Below, one piece after another: positions 24,757 to 33,263 of a stretch of 46,384 nt of DNA (its first letter is position 1; every line of letters starts with the position of its first letter). The DNA lies in assembly GCF_000177675.1 (NCBI RefSeq), contig NZ_ADGX01000066.1, forward strand, positions 1-46,384, in the 5' to 3' direction. The translations under genes and the position numbers were made by a program. The stretch comes from Parafrankia sp. EUN1f. GTDB taxonomy: Bacteria > Actinomycetota > Actinomycetes > Frankiales > Frankiaceae. Under the pieces are notes generated by a model that worked only from the letters and a program-made list of their open reading frames with translations, was not told the DNA's origin and searched no databases.

Positions 24757-26214
24757 TCAGGCCTCCCGGGCGGCGACGAGCGCGCCGCGGTTGACCTTCG
24801 TCGCCGCGCTGCGCGGGATGGCGTCGACGAACTCGACGGTCTTCGGGACCTTGTAGGGCGCCAGCCTGCTCTTTGCGTATCCGACGATCTCACTCGCCAC
24901 CGGCGGATGCGCGGGATCCGCCGGCTCGATGATCGCGTGGACCCGCCGGCCCCATTCGGGATCCCGCAGGCCGATGACGACGACGTCCGCGATCTCCGGG
25001 TGCTCGATGAGGGCGGCCTCCACCTCGGCGGGGAAGACGTTGGCACCACCAGAGACGATCATGTCGACGCGCCGGTCGAGCACGTACACGTATCCGTCGG
25101 CGTCGAGGTAGCCGACGTCGCCGGCGGTGCTGAAGCCCTCGGCGGTGGCCCGCAGCGCGGGTGCGTCCCCGAGGTAGCGGTAGCCGGCCGACATCCGGGA
25201 GCGCAGGTAGATCAGCCCGGGCTCACCGGCGGGCAGCGACTGGCCGTCGTCGTCGAGCACCCGCACCTCGGTGTCGCGGAACGGGCGTCCGACGCTGCCC
25301 TCGTGTGCCATCCACTCGTCGGCGCGCAGCGCGGTGAGGCCGAGGCCCTCGGTCATCCCGTAGGCCATCACCAGCCGCTCCGGGCCGATCAGCTTCGCCC
25401 AGCGGTGTACCAGCGACGGCGGCATCGGGGCCGCTCCCTGCAGGATCCACACCAGGCTGGTCAGGTCCCGCTGCTCGACGTCGGGCAGGTCGGCGATGCG
25501 CTGCAGCATCGTCGGCGTGGCGGTGAACGTGGTGACCCGGCAGTCCTCGATCACATCGACGACCCGGGCCGCGTCGAACTTCTCCATGACGACCAGCCGG
25601 TCGCCGGCCAGCAGGTTGTAGAGCGTCGTCAGGCCGTTCGCGTGGTACATCGGCGCGAGGACGAGGATCGTCTGCGGGCGCGGCACCGGGTTCCACGCGG
25701 TGATGAACGGAGTGGTCAGCCGTTCGTCGTAGAGCGACGGACGGTTGGTGAGAATGACCTTCGGGGTGCCCGTCGAGCCGCTGCTGCAGATGCCGTTGAT
25801 CTGTGGCGAGACGGCGTCGGGCAGGTCGGGGACGGGCGCGCCCTCGGTGGCGTCGATCCAGCCGAGGTCGGCGTCGCCCAGGAAGACCCGCGGGTCGATC
25901 ACGGCCCGCAGCCGGGTCAGCTCCCACTCCGGGACGTCCCAGCGCACCGGGACCGGGACCGCGCCGAGCTTCCAGGCGGCCAGCACGCTCAGCACGAACT
26001 GCGGCGAGTTGCGCAGCCCGATGCCGAGCCGGTCGCCGACGGTGAGCCCGCGGCCCGCCAGCGCTCCGGCGAGCTGGCTCGACCGGCGGTCGAGCTCGGC
26101 CCAGGTCGCCGTCGAGTGCGTCCCGTCGACGGTGACGTGCCGCAGGGCCACCTCGTCCGGGTGGGTCGCGGCGAGGTCGCGGATGCGGCGGGCGTTGCTG
26201 GTTTCGGTGTCCAC
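24757..26214 (-). CDS. AMP-binding acyl-CoA synthetase
   Basis: The 485-residue protein starts at GTG 26214 behind GGGAGG, and overlaps the LivF stop TAG by one base. Adenylate-forming core motifs are complete: SSGSTGTPKVIL (P-loop), YGMTEG, STAGDVGYLDADGYVYVLDRR and the C-terminal catalytic Lys in AATKVNRG. The relatively short N-terminal domain and AAWKLGAVPVPV resemble bile-acid/steroid or aromatic-acid CoA ligases (inference). It would activate the carboxylic acid brought in by the adjacent branched-chain-type ABC transporter, forming the acyl-CoA used by the divergent operon. Confidence 0.9.
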   Translation of the reverse strand: MDTETSNARRIRDLAATHPDEVALRHVTVDGTHSTATWAELDRRSSQLAGALAGRGLTVGDRLGIGLRNSPQFVLSVLAAWKLGAVPVPVRWDVPEWELTRLRAVIDPRVFLGDADLGWIDATEGAPVPDLPDAVSPQINGICSSGSTGTPKVILTNRPSLYDERLTTPFITAWNPVPRPQTILVLAPMYHANGLTTLYNLLAGDRLVVMEKFDAARVVDVIEDCRVTTFTATPTMLQRIADLPDVEQRDLTSLVWILQGAAPMPPSLVHRWAKLIGPERLVMAYGMTEGLGLTALRADEWMAHEGSVGRPFRDTEVRVLDDDGQSLPAGEPGLIYLRSRMSAGYRYLGDAPALRATAEGFSTAGDVGYLDADGYVYVLDRRVDMIVSGGANVFPAEVEAALIEHPEIADVVVIGLRDPEWGRRVHAIIEPADPAHPPVASEIVGYAKSRLAPYKVPKTVEFVDAIPRSAATKVNRGALVAAREA

Positions 26215-26969
26215 TAGCCGTCCTCCCTGGGCGTGGATGTGGGTGCTGATCCGGCCGTGGATCCGGCTGTGCCGAAGTAGGCGCGCTCGAAGCGTTCGGG
26301 CTCGGCGGAGAGGTCGTCGGCCGGTCCGTGCAGGACGACCGCGCCGCCGCGCAGCACCGCGGCGGAGTCGGCCGCGCCGAGGGCCAGGCCGATGTGCTGC
26401 TCGACGAGCACCACCGCGCAGCCGTGCTCACCGGCGATGCGGCGCACGGTCGCGAACAGGGCCTCGACGACGAGCGGGGCGAGGCCCATGCTCAGCTCGT
26501 CCACGAGGAGCACCCGGGGCTGCTGCACCAGCGCCCGGGCGAGCGCGAGCATCTGCTGCTCGCCGCCGGACAGCGCCCCCGCGGGCAGGGACCAGCGCTT
26601 CTCGAGGTCGGGGAAGATCTCGAGCATCGCCTGCGGCTTCGGCCCGCCGCGCCGCGCCGCGACCCGGATGTTCTCCTCGACCGTCAGCGTCGTGAACAGG
26701 CACCGGTTGTCCGGAACGAGGACGAGCCCCGCGCGGTTCGCCGCCGTCGGCCGGCCGCCGGGAAGCGGGGCGCCGTCGAGGGTGACGGCGCCGGCCTGGC
26801 GCGGGAGCAGGCCGGCGAGGGTGAGCAGCAGCGTGGTCTTGCCGGCTCCGTTCGGCCCGAGAAGCGCCAGCACGGAGCCGGCGTCCACGGCCAGGTCGAC
26901 GTCGCGGAACGCGGTGGCGGTGCCGTGACCGCCGGTGAGGCCGGCGCAGGTGAGCCGGGCCGCCGTCAT
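26214..26969 (-). CDS. ABC transporter ATP-binding protein, LivF-like
   Basis: The 251-residue ATPase starts at ATG 26969, overlapping the stop of the permease fusion (ATGA). Walker A GPNGAGKTTL (about residues 37-46), Q-loop region, signature ALSGGEQQMLALARAL, Walker B VLLVDELSMGLAP and switch VLVEQHI are all present; the LSMGLAP sequence is typical of LivF. It pairs with the LivG-like domain fused to the permeases. Cytoplasmic face of the membrane. Confidence 0.93.
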   Translation of the reverse strand: MTAARLTCAGLTGGHGTATAFRDVDLAVDAGSVLALLGPNGAGKTTLLLTLAGLLPRQAGAVTLDGAPLPGGRPTAANRAGLVLVPDNRCLFTTLTVEENIRVAARRGGPKPQAMLEIFPDLEKRWSLPAGALSGGEQQMLALARALVQQPRVLLVDELSMGLAPLVVEALFATVRRIAGEHGCAVVLVEQHIGLALGAADSAAVLRGGAVVLHGPADDLSAEPERFERAYFGTAGSTAGSAPTSTPREDG

Positions 26970-29857
26970 CGGGTCACCACCGGTGTGGGCTCGGCCGCCG
27001 GTCCGGCCGGTGCTCCGGCGGCTGGTTCGGCGGCTGGTTCGGCGGCCGGTTCGCCGGCTGGTTCGGCGGCGGGCCGCGCGGCGCCGAGGTAGGCGTCCAT
27101 GACCGCCCGGTCGGCCCGGATCCGCTCGGGATCCCCGTCCGCGATCAGCCTGCCGAAGTCGAGGACGTAGACGTGGTCACAGATTCCCAGCACCAGGCTG
27201 ACGTCGTGGTCGACGAGCAGCACACCGACTCCGGAGGCACTGATCGCCCGAATGCGCTCGCCGAGCCAGGCCGTCTCGGTGGTGTCGAGGCCGGCCGCGG
27301 GCTCGTCGAGCAGCAGCACCCGGGTGTCCGCGGCGCAGGCGCGGGCGATCGACACGAGCTGCCGCTCGCCGTGGCTGAGCGCGCTCGCCGGCCGGTCGGC
27401 GCGGTCCGCGATGCCGACCAGGCCGAGAGCGCGTTCCAGGGCATGCCTGCGCTCGTGCCCGGGCACACCGGACAGCGCGGCGCCGACGTTCTCCTCGACG
27501 GTGAGGTCGTCGTACAGCTCCAGCGACTGGAACGTGCGCGCCAGGCCGTGGCGGACCCGCCGGTGGGTCGGCAGGGTGTCGAGCCGGACGTCGTCGAGGT
27601 GCGCCGTCCCGGTCGCCCGCGCGAATCCGGTGATCGCGTCGATCACGCTGGTCTTGCCGGCGCCGTTCGGCCCGATGAGGCCGACGATCTGCCCTGGCTC
27701 GACGCGCAGCGAGACGTCGTCGACGGCCAGCACACCGCCGTATCGCACGGTGAGGTGGTCGACCCGCAGTGTCGCGGGCCGGGTGGCAGCCGTCGGTAGC
27801 CGCACCGGTGCCGCCGTCTCGGCCGTTCCGTCCGTGTCGTCCGCCTCGGCCAGCTCGGCCGTTTCGGCCGGCTCCGCGGAGCTGCGTTCGGTGTGCCTCG
27901 CGGCCCCGAGCCCGGGCGGGCCGACCCGTCCGACGAGCGTGCGCAGCCGCCCGGCGAGTTGGTGCCCGCCGCTGGCCAGTCCTTCCGGATGGCCGATCAG
28001 CACTCCGATCACGCCCAGGCCGGACAGCACCGGGAACCAGTCGCCGAGGTCGACCCAGCGGTCCATGGCGACGAACGCGACCCCGCTGCCGCCCATCACC
28101 CCGGCGAGAATCCCGCCGTAGACGGAGGTGACACCGGCCAGGTAGGCCGTCGACAGCAGGGTCAGGCCGGCGATCGCGCTGAACGAGTCGAAGGTCACGA
28201 CACCGCGGCGATAGGCGAGCAGGCTGCCGCCCAGGCCGGCGATGAACGACGCCAGCGCGAAGCTGATCACCTTGACGCGGACGACGTCGATCCCGATGCC
28301 GGCGGCCGAGCGCTCGTTCGCGCGCACCGCCAGCATCGCCGAGCCCAGCGCGCTCATCCGCAGCCGCGCCACGCCCCACGCCACGGCGACCAGCACCGCC
28401 AGGCACATCAGCCCGAACGGCAGCCGGGGGAAGGCATGGCCGCTGCCGATCCCCAGGTCGAGCCCGAACAGCGTCGGCTGCTCCACGGTGGCGCCGTCCG
28501 AGCTGACGAAGTCGGAGTTGCGGAACCAGACCGCCTCGATCGCGTAGGCGAGGGCGAGGGCGACGATGCCGAGGGTCAGCCCGCGCAGGCGCAGTGCGGG
28601 CAGGCCGACGAGCACCCCGACGGCCGTCGCGACCAGGGCGGCCAGCAGCGGCGCGACGGGGAAGGGGACGCCCCAGCCGCTGGTGAGGCCGGACAGTGTG
28701 AACGCGGCGCAGCCGGCGAGAGCCAGCTGCGCCAGCGACACCTGCCCGGCGAAGCCGGTGACCACGACGACGGACAGCCCGATGACCGCGCCGATGAACG
28801 TGCCGATCACCGCACTGCGCCAGGTGCCGTCGGTGAGCAGCAGCGCGAGCACGCCCAGGCCGGTGCCGGTGAGGGTGGGCAGGACCAGCGACCGCGGGCG
28901 TGGCGCGTGCCCGAGCGGCTGGCGCACCAGCGACCCGCGGACTGGCAGGCCACGCCGGCTGGCCAGCAGCGCCACCATGATCACGAGAAGGGGTACCAGC
29001 TCCGCCAGCCCCGACTCGGGCAGCCAGGAGTGGTCGGCGGACAGCGAGAGCGCCTCCGACTGCACCATCCCGATCGCGAGGCCGGCCGCGACCGTCGGGA
29101 ACAGGTGCTGGAAGCCCCCGACGACCGCCGCGGCCAGCGCCGGCACCACGAACAGCGTGTAGTTGGACGGGGTGAGTGGGCTGAGCGGGGCGATGAGGAT
29201 CCCCGCGGCGCCGGCCACGGTGCCGCTGATCATCCAGTTGGCGAGCGCGACCCGGTCCGGGGAGGCCCCGCTGACGTACGCGCCGGTCTGCGACTCGGCC
29301 ACCGCCCGGGTGAGCAGGCCGAGCCTGGTCGCCCGGAAGACCGCGGTCAGCGCGAGCGCGATGGCGACGACGGCCAGGGCGAGGTAGAGCCGGTCGGAGA
29401 GCACGGTCAGAGAACCGAGCGTCCAGCGGTCCTCGGGGAAGATCGCCTCGACGCTGACCGGCTCACCTCCGATCCTGATCGCCATCACGGACTCGACGAC
29501 GACGAGCACCCCCAGCGAGGCGACCGCTCGGGCCAGCGGCGGGGCCTCCCGCAGCGGCCGGAACACCAGCAGGTACAGCAGGGCGCCGAGCAGCGCCCCG
29601 ACGACTAGCGCGATCGCGGCGGCGGGAACCAGCCCGAGGTTCCCGCCGACGTCCACGGTCTTCGGCAGCCCCGGCACCGGTATCAGCAGCTCGCCCTCGC
29701 GCAGCGAGCCATAGGTGTAGGCGACGTAGAGGGCCACCGACCCGGTGGCGAAGTTGATGACCCCCGAGCTGCGGTAGGTGAGCACCAGCGCGAGCGCGAG
29801 CGCCGCGAAGACGCCGCCGTTGCCGAGCCCGAGCAGAAGCGAAGCGACATGTTCCAT
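26966..29857 (-). CDS. LivH-LivM-LivG fusion: two permeases and one ATPase in one chain
   Basis: The 963-residue protein fuses three subunits of a branched-chain-amino-acid-type (HAAT) ABC importer. Residues 1-300 are a LivH-like permease (LALALVLTYRSSGVINFATG; ISGTVAGAAGILIAPLSPL). Residues 315-640 are a LivM-like permease (VVVTGFAGQVSLAQLALAG; RANERSAAGIGIDV; ISFALASFIAGLGGSLLAY). An Ala/Glu/Thr linker (about 650-690) leads to a LivG-like ATPase (about 700-930) with GPNGAGKTS, ALSHGERQLVSIARA (a SHGE signature, usual for LivG), LLLDEPAAGL and LLVDHDV. The C-terminus is an AEPAGEPAAEP repeat. Three-way fusion is uncommon; usually these are separate genes. It follows the solute-binding-protein gene by 25 bp and overlaps LivF. 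Confidence 0.92.
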   Translation of the reverse strand: MEHVASLLLGLGNGGVFAALALALVLTYRSSGVINFATGSVALYVAYTYGSLREGELLIPVPGLPKTVDVGGNLGLVPAAAIALVVGALLGALLYLLVFRPLREAPPLARAVASLGVLVVVESVMAIRIGGEPVSVEAIFPEDRWTLGSLTVLSDRLYLALAVVAIALALTAVFRATRLGLLTRAVAESQTGAYVSGASPDRVALANWMISGTVAGAAGILIAPLSPLTPSNYTLFVVPALAAAVVGGFQHLFPTVAAGLAIGMVQSEALSLSADHSWLPESGLAELVPLLVIMVALLASRRGLPVRGSLVRQPLGHAPRPRSLVLPTLTGTGLGVLALLLTDGTWRSAVIGTFIGAVIGLSVVVVTGFAGQVSLAQLALAGCAAFTLSGLTSGWGVPFPVAPLLAALVATAVGVLVGLPALRLRGLTLGIVALALAYAIEAVWFRNSDFVSSDGATVEQPTLFGLDLGIGSGHAFPRLPFGLMCLAVLVAVAWGVARLRMSALGSAMLAVRANERSAAGIGIDVVRVKVISFALASFIAGLGGSLLAYRRGVVTFDSFSAIAGLTLLSTAYLAGVTSVYGGILAGVMGGSGVAFVAMDRWVDLGDWFPVLSGLGVIGVLIGHPEGLASGGHQLAGRLRTLVGRVGPPGLGAARHTERSSAEPAETAELAEADDTDGTAETAAPVRLPTAATRPATLRVDHLTVRYGGVLAVDDVSLRVEPGQIVGLIGPNGAGKTSVIDAITGFARATGTAHLDDVRLDTLPTHRRVRHGLARTFQSLELYDDLTVEENVGAALSGVPGHERRHALERALGLVGIADRADRPASALSHGERQLVSIARACAADTRVLLLDEPAAGLDTTETAWLGERIRAISASGVGVLLVDHDVSLVLGICDHVYVLDFGRLIADGDPERIRADRAVMDAYLGAARPAAEPAGEPAAEPAAEPAAGAPAGPAAEPTPVVTR

Positions 29858-29882
29858 GGGGAACTCCCGATGCCGGTCCGGG

Positions 29883-31274
29883 TCAGTCCTCGATCGGCGT
29901 CACGCCGACGAGCTTGTACTCCGTCGGCTCGCCCGCGTCGTCGAGGGTGGTCAGCAGGCCACCGCGGCCGCACACCGCCGGCGAGCCGGCGACGGCGTGG
30001 CCGTTACACCGGATCTTCAGGCCGCCTCCGCCGGGCAGCTCCGTCGCCGGCATCGCCTTCAGCGCGGTGATGATGGTCGTCGGCGTGACGTCGCCGGTCA
30101 GGTCCGCGAGACTCGCCTGGAACCCGGCCAGGGTCGTGAAGATGTTCATGCCGGACGGCTTGCCGGGGTCGATGTCCTTGCCGTAGGTGGTCACGACCGC
30201 CTTGTAGAGCCGGGTCGACGGGTTGTCGGTGCCGATCGGGCTGTTGGCGGCGACGGACACGCCCTCCAGGTAGCTTTCGGGTACCGCCTTGCGGGTGGCG
30301 TCGGTGACGCACTGGCCGATCATCGAGATCGGGCCGTCGTAGCCGACCGCGCGCAGGCCGTTCAGCGCCGAGATGCAGAACGAGTCGTTGCCGTGGATGT
30401 GCACGACGCCCGGGTCGTCGCCGGCGAGCTTGCGCATCTGCGGGGTCATGTCGGCGGTGCCCAGCGGGACGGGGACGACCGTCAGGTCGATGCCGGCGGC
30501 CTTGTAGACGGCCACGGCCGCCTGGTAGCTCGCCCGGGAGGACGGCACGTCGATCACGACGGCCGTGACCTTGGTGGTCTTGTGCTCCTTGGCCAGCGCG
30601 ATCGGAACGCCGGACACGCTGAACGTCGGATCGGTGAGCGTGAACGTGGCCTTGGTGTCACCGAGGATGCGGTTGCCGCTCGCGCCGAAGAAGACCGCGG
30701 GCAGCCCGGCCTGGTTGATCGGCTGCCAGACGCTCTCCAGCACGGGTGTGGAGCCGACGACGACCGCGGCGACGTTCTCCTCGACCATCCGGTTGCCGCA
30801 GTCGGCGCCCTTGCCCGGGTCGGCCAGCGTCTCGCAGAGGACCAGCTCGACGGGCCGGCCGGCGATGCCGGAGCGGTGCTCGTTGAGGTACTTGACGGTC
30901 GCCGTGGCGACGTCCTTCTCGATGTTGAGGTCGCCGGACGCGCCGCGCCCCGTGACCAGCCCGATCCGCACCGGCTCGCCGCTCGCCGGCGCCGCCGGCC
31001 CGAGTGCGTCGGCGGTGCTCGCCCCGCTCGTCGCTGCGGCGCCCGTCGCGGCGCCCTGGCCGTCGCCTGCGTCGTCCCCGCAGGCGGTCACCGCCAGCAG
31101 CACGGCGACCGCGGACGCCGCCAGCGCCAGCCGGGCTCGGGCGGCCGAACGGCCTCGAACCGCGAGGGCCGGGAGGGCCGGTGAGGCCGTCGGCGCCGGT
31201 AAGGCGGGTAGGACTGGCGAGGTGGCTAACGCCGGTAGTTCGCGCTGCCTGGTTGTCCTGCCACTTCTGCGCAT
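29883..31274 (-). CDS. ABC transporter substrate-binding lipoprotein (branched-chain type)
   Basis: The 463-residue protein is taken from ATG 31274; a TTG two codons upstream is also possible. An unusually long Ala/Pro/Leu-rich N-region precedes a lipoprotein signal ending LLAVTACGDD (lipobox about residue 65). The mature part is a periplasmic-binding type I fold: GEPVRIGLVTGRGA, VEENVAAVVVGSTPVLES, AVVIDVPSSRASYQ, GVSVAANSPIGTDNP. In this setting the ligand is more likely an aromatic, terpenoid or other carboxylic acid than an amino acid (inference). It is the first gene of the leftward operon, divergent from the CaiB-type gene. Confidence 0.9.
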   Translation of the reverse strand: MRRSGRTTRQRELPALATSPVLPALPAPTASPALPALAVRGRSAARARLALAASAVAVLLAVTACGDDAGDGQGAATGAAATSGASTADALGPAAPASGEPVRIGLVTGRGASGDLNIEKDVATATVKYLNEHRSGIAGRPVELVLCETLADPGKGADCGNRMVEENVAAVVVGSTPVLESVWQPINQAGLPAVFFGASGNRILGDTKATFTLTDPTFSVSGVPIALAKEHKTTKVTAVVIDVPSSRASYQAAVAVYKAAGIDLTVVPVPLGTADMTPQMRKLAGDDPGVVHIHGNDSFCISALNGLRAVGYDGPISMIGQCVTDATRKAVPESYLEGVSVAANSPIGTDNPSTRLYKAVVTTYGKDIDPGKPSGMNIFTTLAGFQASLADLTGDVTPTTIITALKAMPATELPGGGGLKIRCNGHAVAGSPAVCGRGGLLTTLDDAGEPTEYKLVGVTPIED

Positions 31275-31453
31275 GTGCAACCTGCCCCGGGTCTGTCGTG
31301 GTGGGTGGTCCCGCCGCGCCGCGGGCGGCCCACAGCGGCTCGTGGCGGTTCGGGATCGGGTGGGCTGACCTGCCTGGACGCTCGGTCAGCCGGGCGGGCC
31401 GAGCTGATCTGCCGGCTTGGCGGTGGATGCTTGCACGCACATTTCGAGAAGTC

Positions 31454-31482
31454 AACGTCTTCACAAATGTGAGAGTGACGTT
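31454..31482. promoter_or_regulatory. Dyad operator candidate in the divergent promoter region
   Basis: A perfect core TCACA-AA-TGTGA (31461-31472) is flanked by AACGTC (31454-31459) and GACGTT (31477-31482), outer half-sites that are also inverted with respect to each other, with uneven spacing. It overlaps the -35 box and spacer of the rightward promoter. A site for the TetR regulator encoded at the end of that operon is a reasonable inference. Confidence 0.5.
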
Positions 31483-31489
31483 CTACATT
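31460..31489 (+). promoter_or_regulatory. Promoter candidate of the rightward catabolic operon
   Basis: TTCACA (31460-31465) and TACATT (31484-31489, fitting the actinobacterial TAnnnT -10) are separated by 18 bp. Transcription would start near 31496, giving a leader of about 44 nt before the GTG at 31540 and its GGGAGG (31527-31532). Confidence 0.45.
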
Positions 31490-31539
31490 CACGCACCACA
31501 AGCTTGCTTAACCGTCGAGTGGCCGAGGGAGGTGCCGGC

Positions 31540-32769
31540 GTGGACGATCCCGCGTTCGGCGGTGTCCGCGTGATCGAACTGGCCCAGTGGGTGTTCGTGC
31601 CCGTCGCCGGCGCGCTGCTGGCCGACTGGGGCGCCGACGTCGTCCGGGTCGAGCGCCCGGAGGGCGATCCCTACCGAGGACTGGCGACCCAGGGCATCGG
31701 CACCGACGGCGCCGGCGGGGTGAATCTCTCCATCGCCCTGGCCAACCGGGGCAAACGCTCGCTCGCTCTCGACCTGCGCACCGAGCCGGGCCGCCGCGTG
31801 CTCGACCAGCTGCTGGCCACCGCCGACGTGTTCCTCACCAACTTCCGGCCGGGCGCGCTGCGCCGCCTCGGGCTGGACGCCGAGACGCTGACCGCCCGGT
31901 TCCCGAAGCTCGTCTACGCCCGCGGGCACGGCTTCGGCGCCCGCGGCCCCGGCGCCGACCGGCCCGGCTACGACTCGTCCGCGTTCTGGGCGCAGGGCGG
32001 GCTCGCCCACGTCCTCACCCCGCCCGGGCAGGACGTCCCGATCAGCCAGCGGGGCGCCATGGGGGACCGCAACGGGGCGACGGCGCTCGCGTTCGGGATC
32101 GCCGCGGCGCTGTTACGGCGTGAGCGCACCGGCCGCGGCTCCGTTGTGGACGTCTCGCTGCTCGCCACCGCCATGTGGACGCTGTCCTCCGACGTGCTCT
32201 CCGCCCTCGCCGGCCAGACGCCGCGAGCCGCGTCCGGCGCCGCCGCGTACCGCAATCCGCTCGTCGGTCCCTACCGCACCAAGGACGGCCGGCACATCCA
32301 GCTCGTGTTCCTGGAACCGGACCGCTACTGGGCTGACTTCTGCCGCCTCGTCGGCCGGGACGACCTCGTCACCGACCCCCGCTTCACCGACCTGGCCGCC
32401 CGCGCGGCGAACCGGGAGGCCTGCGTCGCCACGATCGCGGCGATCTTCGCCGACCGGACCTTCGCCGAGTGGAAGGACCTGCTCGCCGGGATCGACGCGC
32501 CCTGGGCGCCGGTGCAGGCCGTCGAGGAACTGCTCACCGACCCGCAGGTGCTCGCCAACGACTATCTCGGCGAGGTCCGGCTCGGTGAGGTCGCCGGGGA
32601 CGCCGGCCCGTCCTACCGGCTGCCGACCGGCCCGGTGCAGATCGACGAGCGCCCGCCGGAGCTGCGCCGCGCCCCCGAGCACGGCGAGCACACCGAGTCG
32701 GTGCTGCTGGAGCTCGGCTACACCTGGGAGCAGATCGGCGAGTTCGCCGAGGCGGGGGTGATCCCGTGA
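31540..32769 (+). CDS. CaiB/BaiF-type (class III) CoA-transferase
   Basis: The 409-residue protein starts at GTG 31540, seven bases after GGGAGG. The family signature opens the protein (VRVIELAQWVFVPVAGALLADWGADVVRVERPEGDP), followed by LANRGKRSLALDL and LTNFRPGALRRLGLD. QRGAMGDRNGATALAFGI holds the conserved Asp region of the active site. PLVGPYRTKDGRHIQL and AEWKDLLAGIDAPWAPV complete the fold. It moves CoA between a donor acyl-CoA and the substrate carboxylate, possibly alongside or instead of the CoA ligase in the divergent operon. First gene of the rightward operon; its stop overlaps the next start (GTGA). Confidence 0.92.
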   Translation: MDDPAFGGVRVIELAQWVFVPVAGALLADWGADVVRVERPEGDPYRGLATQGIGTDGAGGVNLSIALANRGKRSLALDLRTEPGRRVLDQLLATADVFLTNFRPGALRRLGLDAETLTARFPKLVYARGHGFGARGPGADRPGYDSSAFWAQGGLAHVLTPPGQDVPISQRGAMGDRNGATALAFGIAAALLRRERTGRGSVVDVSLLATAMWTLSSDVLSALAGQTPRAASGAAAYRNPLVGPYRTKDGRHIQLVFLEPDRYWADFCRLVGRDDLVTDPRFTDLAARAANREACVATIAAIFADRTFAEWKDLLAGIDAPWAPVQAVEELLTDPQVLANDYLGEVRLGEVAGDAGPSYRLPTGPVQIDERPPELRRAPEHGEHTESVLLELGYTWEQIGEFAEAGVIP

Positions 32770-33263
32770 CGGCCCGCCCGTTACCGGTTCCCGACGAGAT
32801 CTCCGCGCCCTACTGGGCCGCGGCGGCCGGCCATGTGCTGGCGATCGCCCGCTGCGCCCGCTGCGGGTCGTTCGCGCTGCCGCCGGACCAGGCCTGCCCG
32901 CACTGCCGCAGCACCGACCCGGACTACGCCTTCGAGCCGGTCAGCGGCCGCGGCACGGTCCGCTCGTGGACGGTGATCCGCCAGTCGGGCCTGCCGGGGT
33001 TCGCCTCCGAGGTCCCGTTCGTGCTGGTGGACGTCGAGCTCGCCGAGCAGCCCGAGCTGCGCATGATCGGCCGCCTGCTGGACGGACCCGCCGCTCTCGA
33101 AGGACCCGCCGCTCTCGAAGGACCCGCCGCTCTCGACGGCCCCGGAGAGCCGCCGCTGCGCCTCGGCGCCCCGGTCCGGGTCGGCTTCGAGGACGTGGCG
33201 CCGGGGGTCGCCATCCCCGCCTTCACCCTCGCCGCCGCCGCGCGGCCGGGGGAGGAGCCGTGA
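32766..33263 (+). CDS. DUF35 zinc-ribbon/OB-fold acyl-CoA-associated protein
   Basis: The 165-residue protein starts at GTG 32766, overlapping the CoA-transferase stop. The zinc ribbon is CARCGSFALPPDQACPHC (two CxxC pairs, about residues 30-48). An OB-fold follows (GRGTVRSWTVIRQSGLPGF, VPFVLVDVEL, GAPVRVGFEDV). DUF35 proteins partner thiolase-like enzymes, as in the ChsH2-Ltp2 retro-aldolase of steroid side-chain degradation (family knowledge), and a thiolase-like gene indeed follows with a 4-bp overlap. An in-frame triplicated six-residue unit GPAALE sits in an OB-fold loop and is encoded by 18-bp tandem repeats. Confidence 0.88.
   Translation: MTARPLPVPDEISAPYWAAAAGHVLAIARCARCGSFALPPDQACPHCRSTDPDYAFEPVSGRGTVRSWTVIRQSGLPGFASEVPFVLVDVELAEQPELRMIGRLLDGPAALEGPAALEGPAALDGPGEPPLRLGAPVRVGFEDVAPGVAIPAFTLAAAARPGEEP
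33084..33137 (+). repeat. Three 18-bp tandem repeats inside the DUF35 gene
   Basis: ggacccgccgctctcgaa is repeated exactly at 33084-33101 and 33102-33119, and with one final-base change at 33120-33137. It encodes GPAALE/GPAALE/GPAALD, so copy-number change would keep the frame. Confidence 0.9.

Noticed and set aside
27893-29608. 571-codon forward open frame rich in Gln/Arg/Gly/Asp
   Set aside because: It is the shadow of the Liv permease-ATPase fusion. Its composition is the typical complement of membrane-protein codons.
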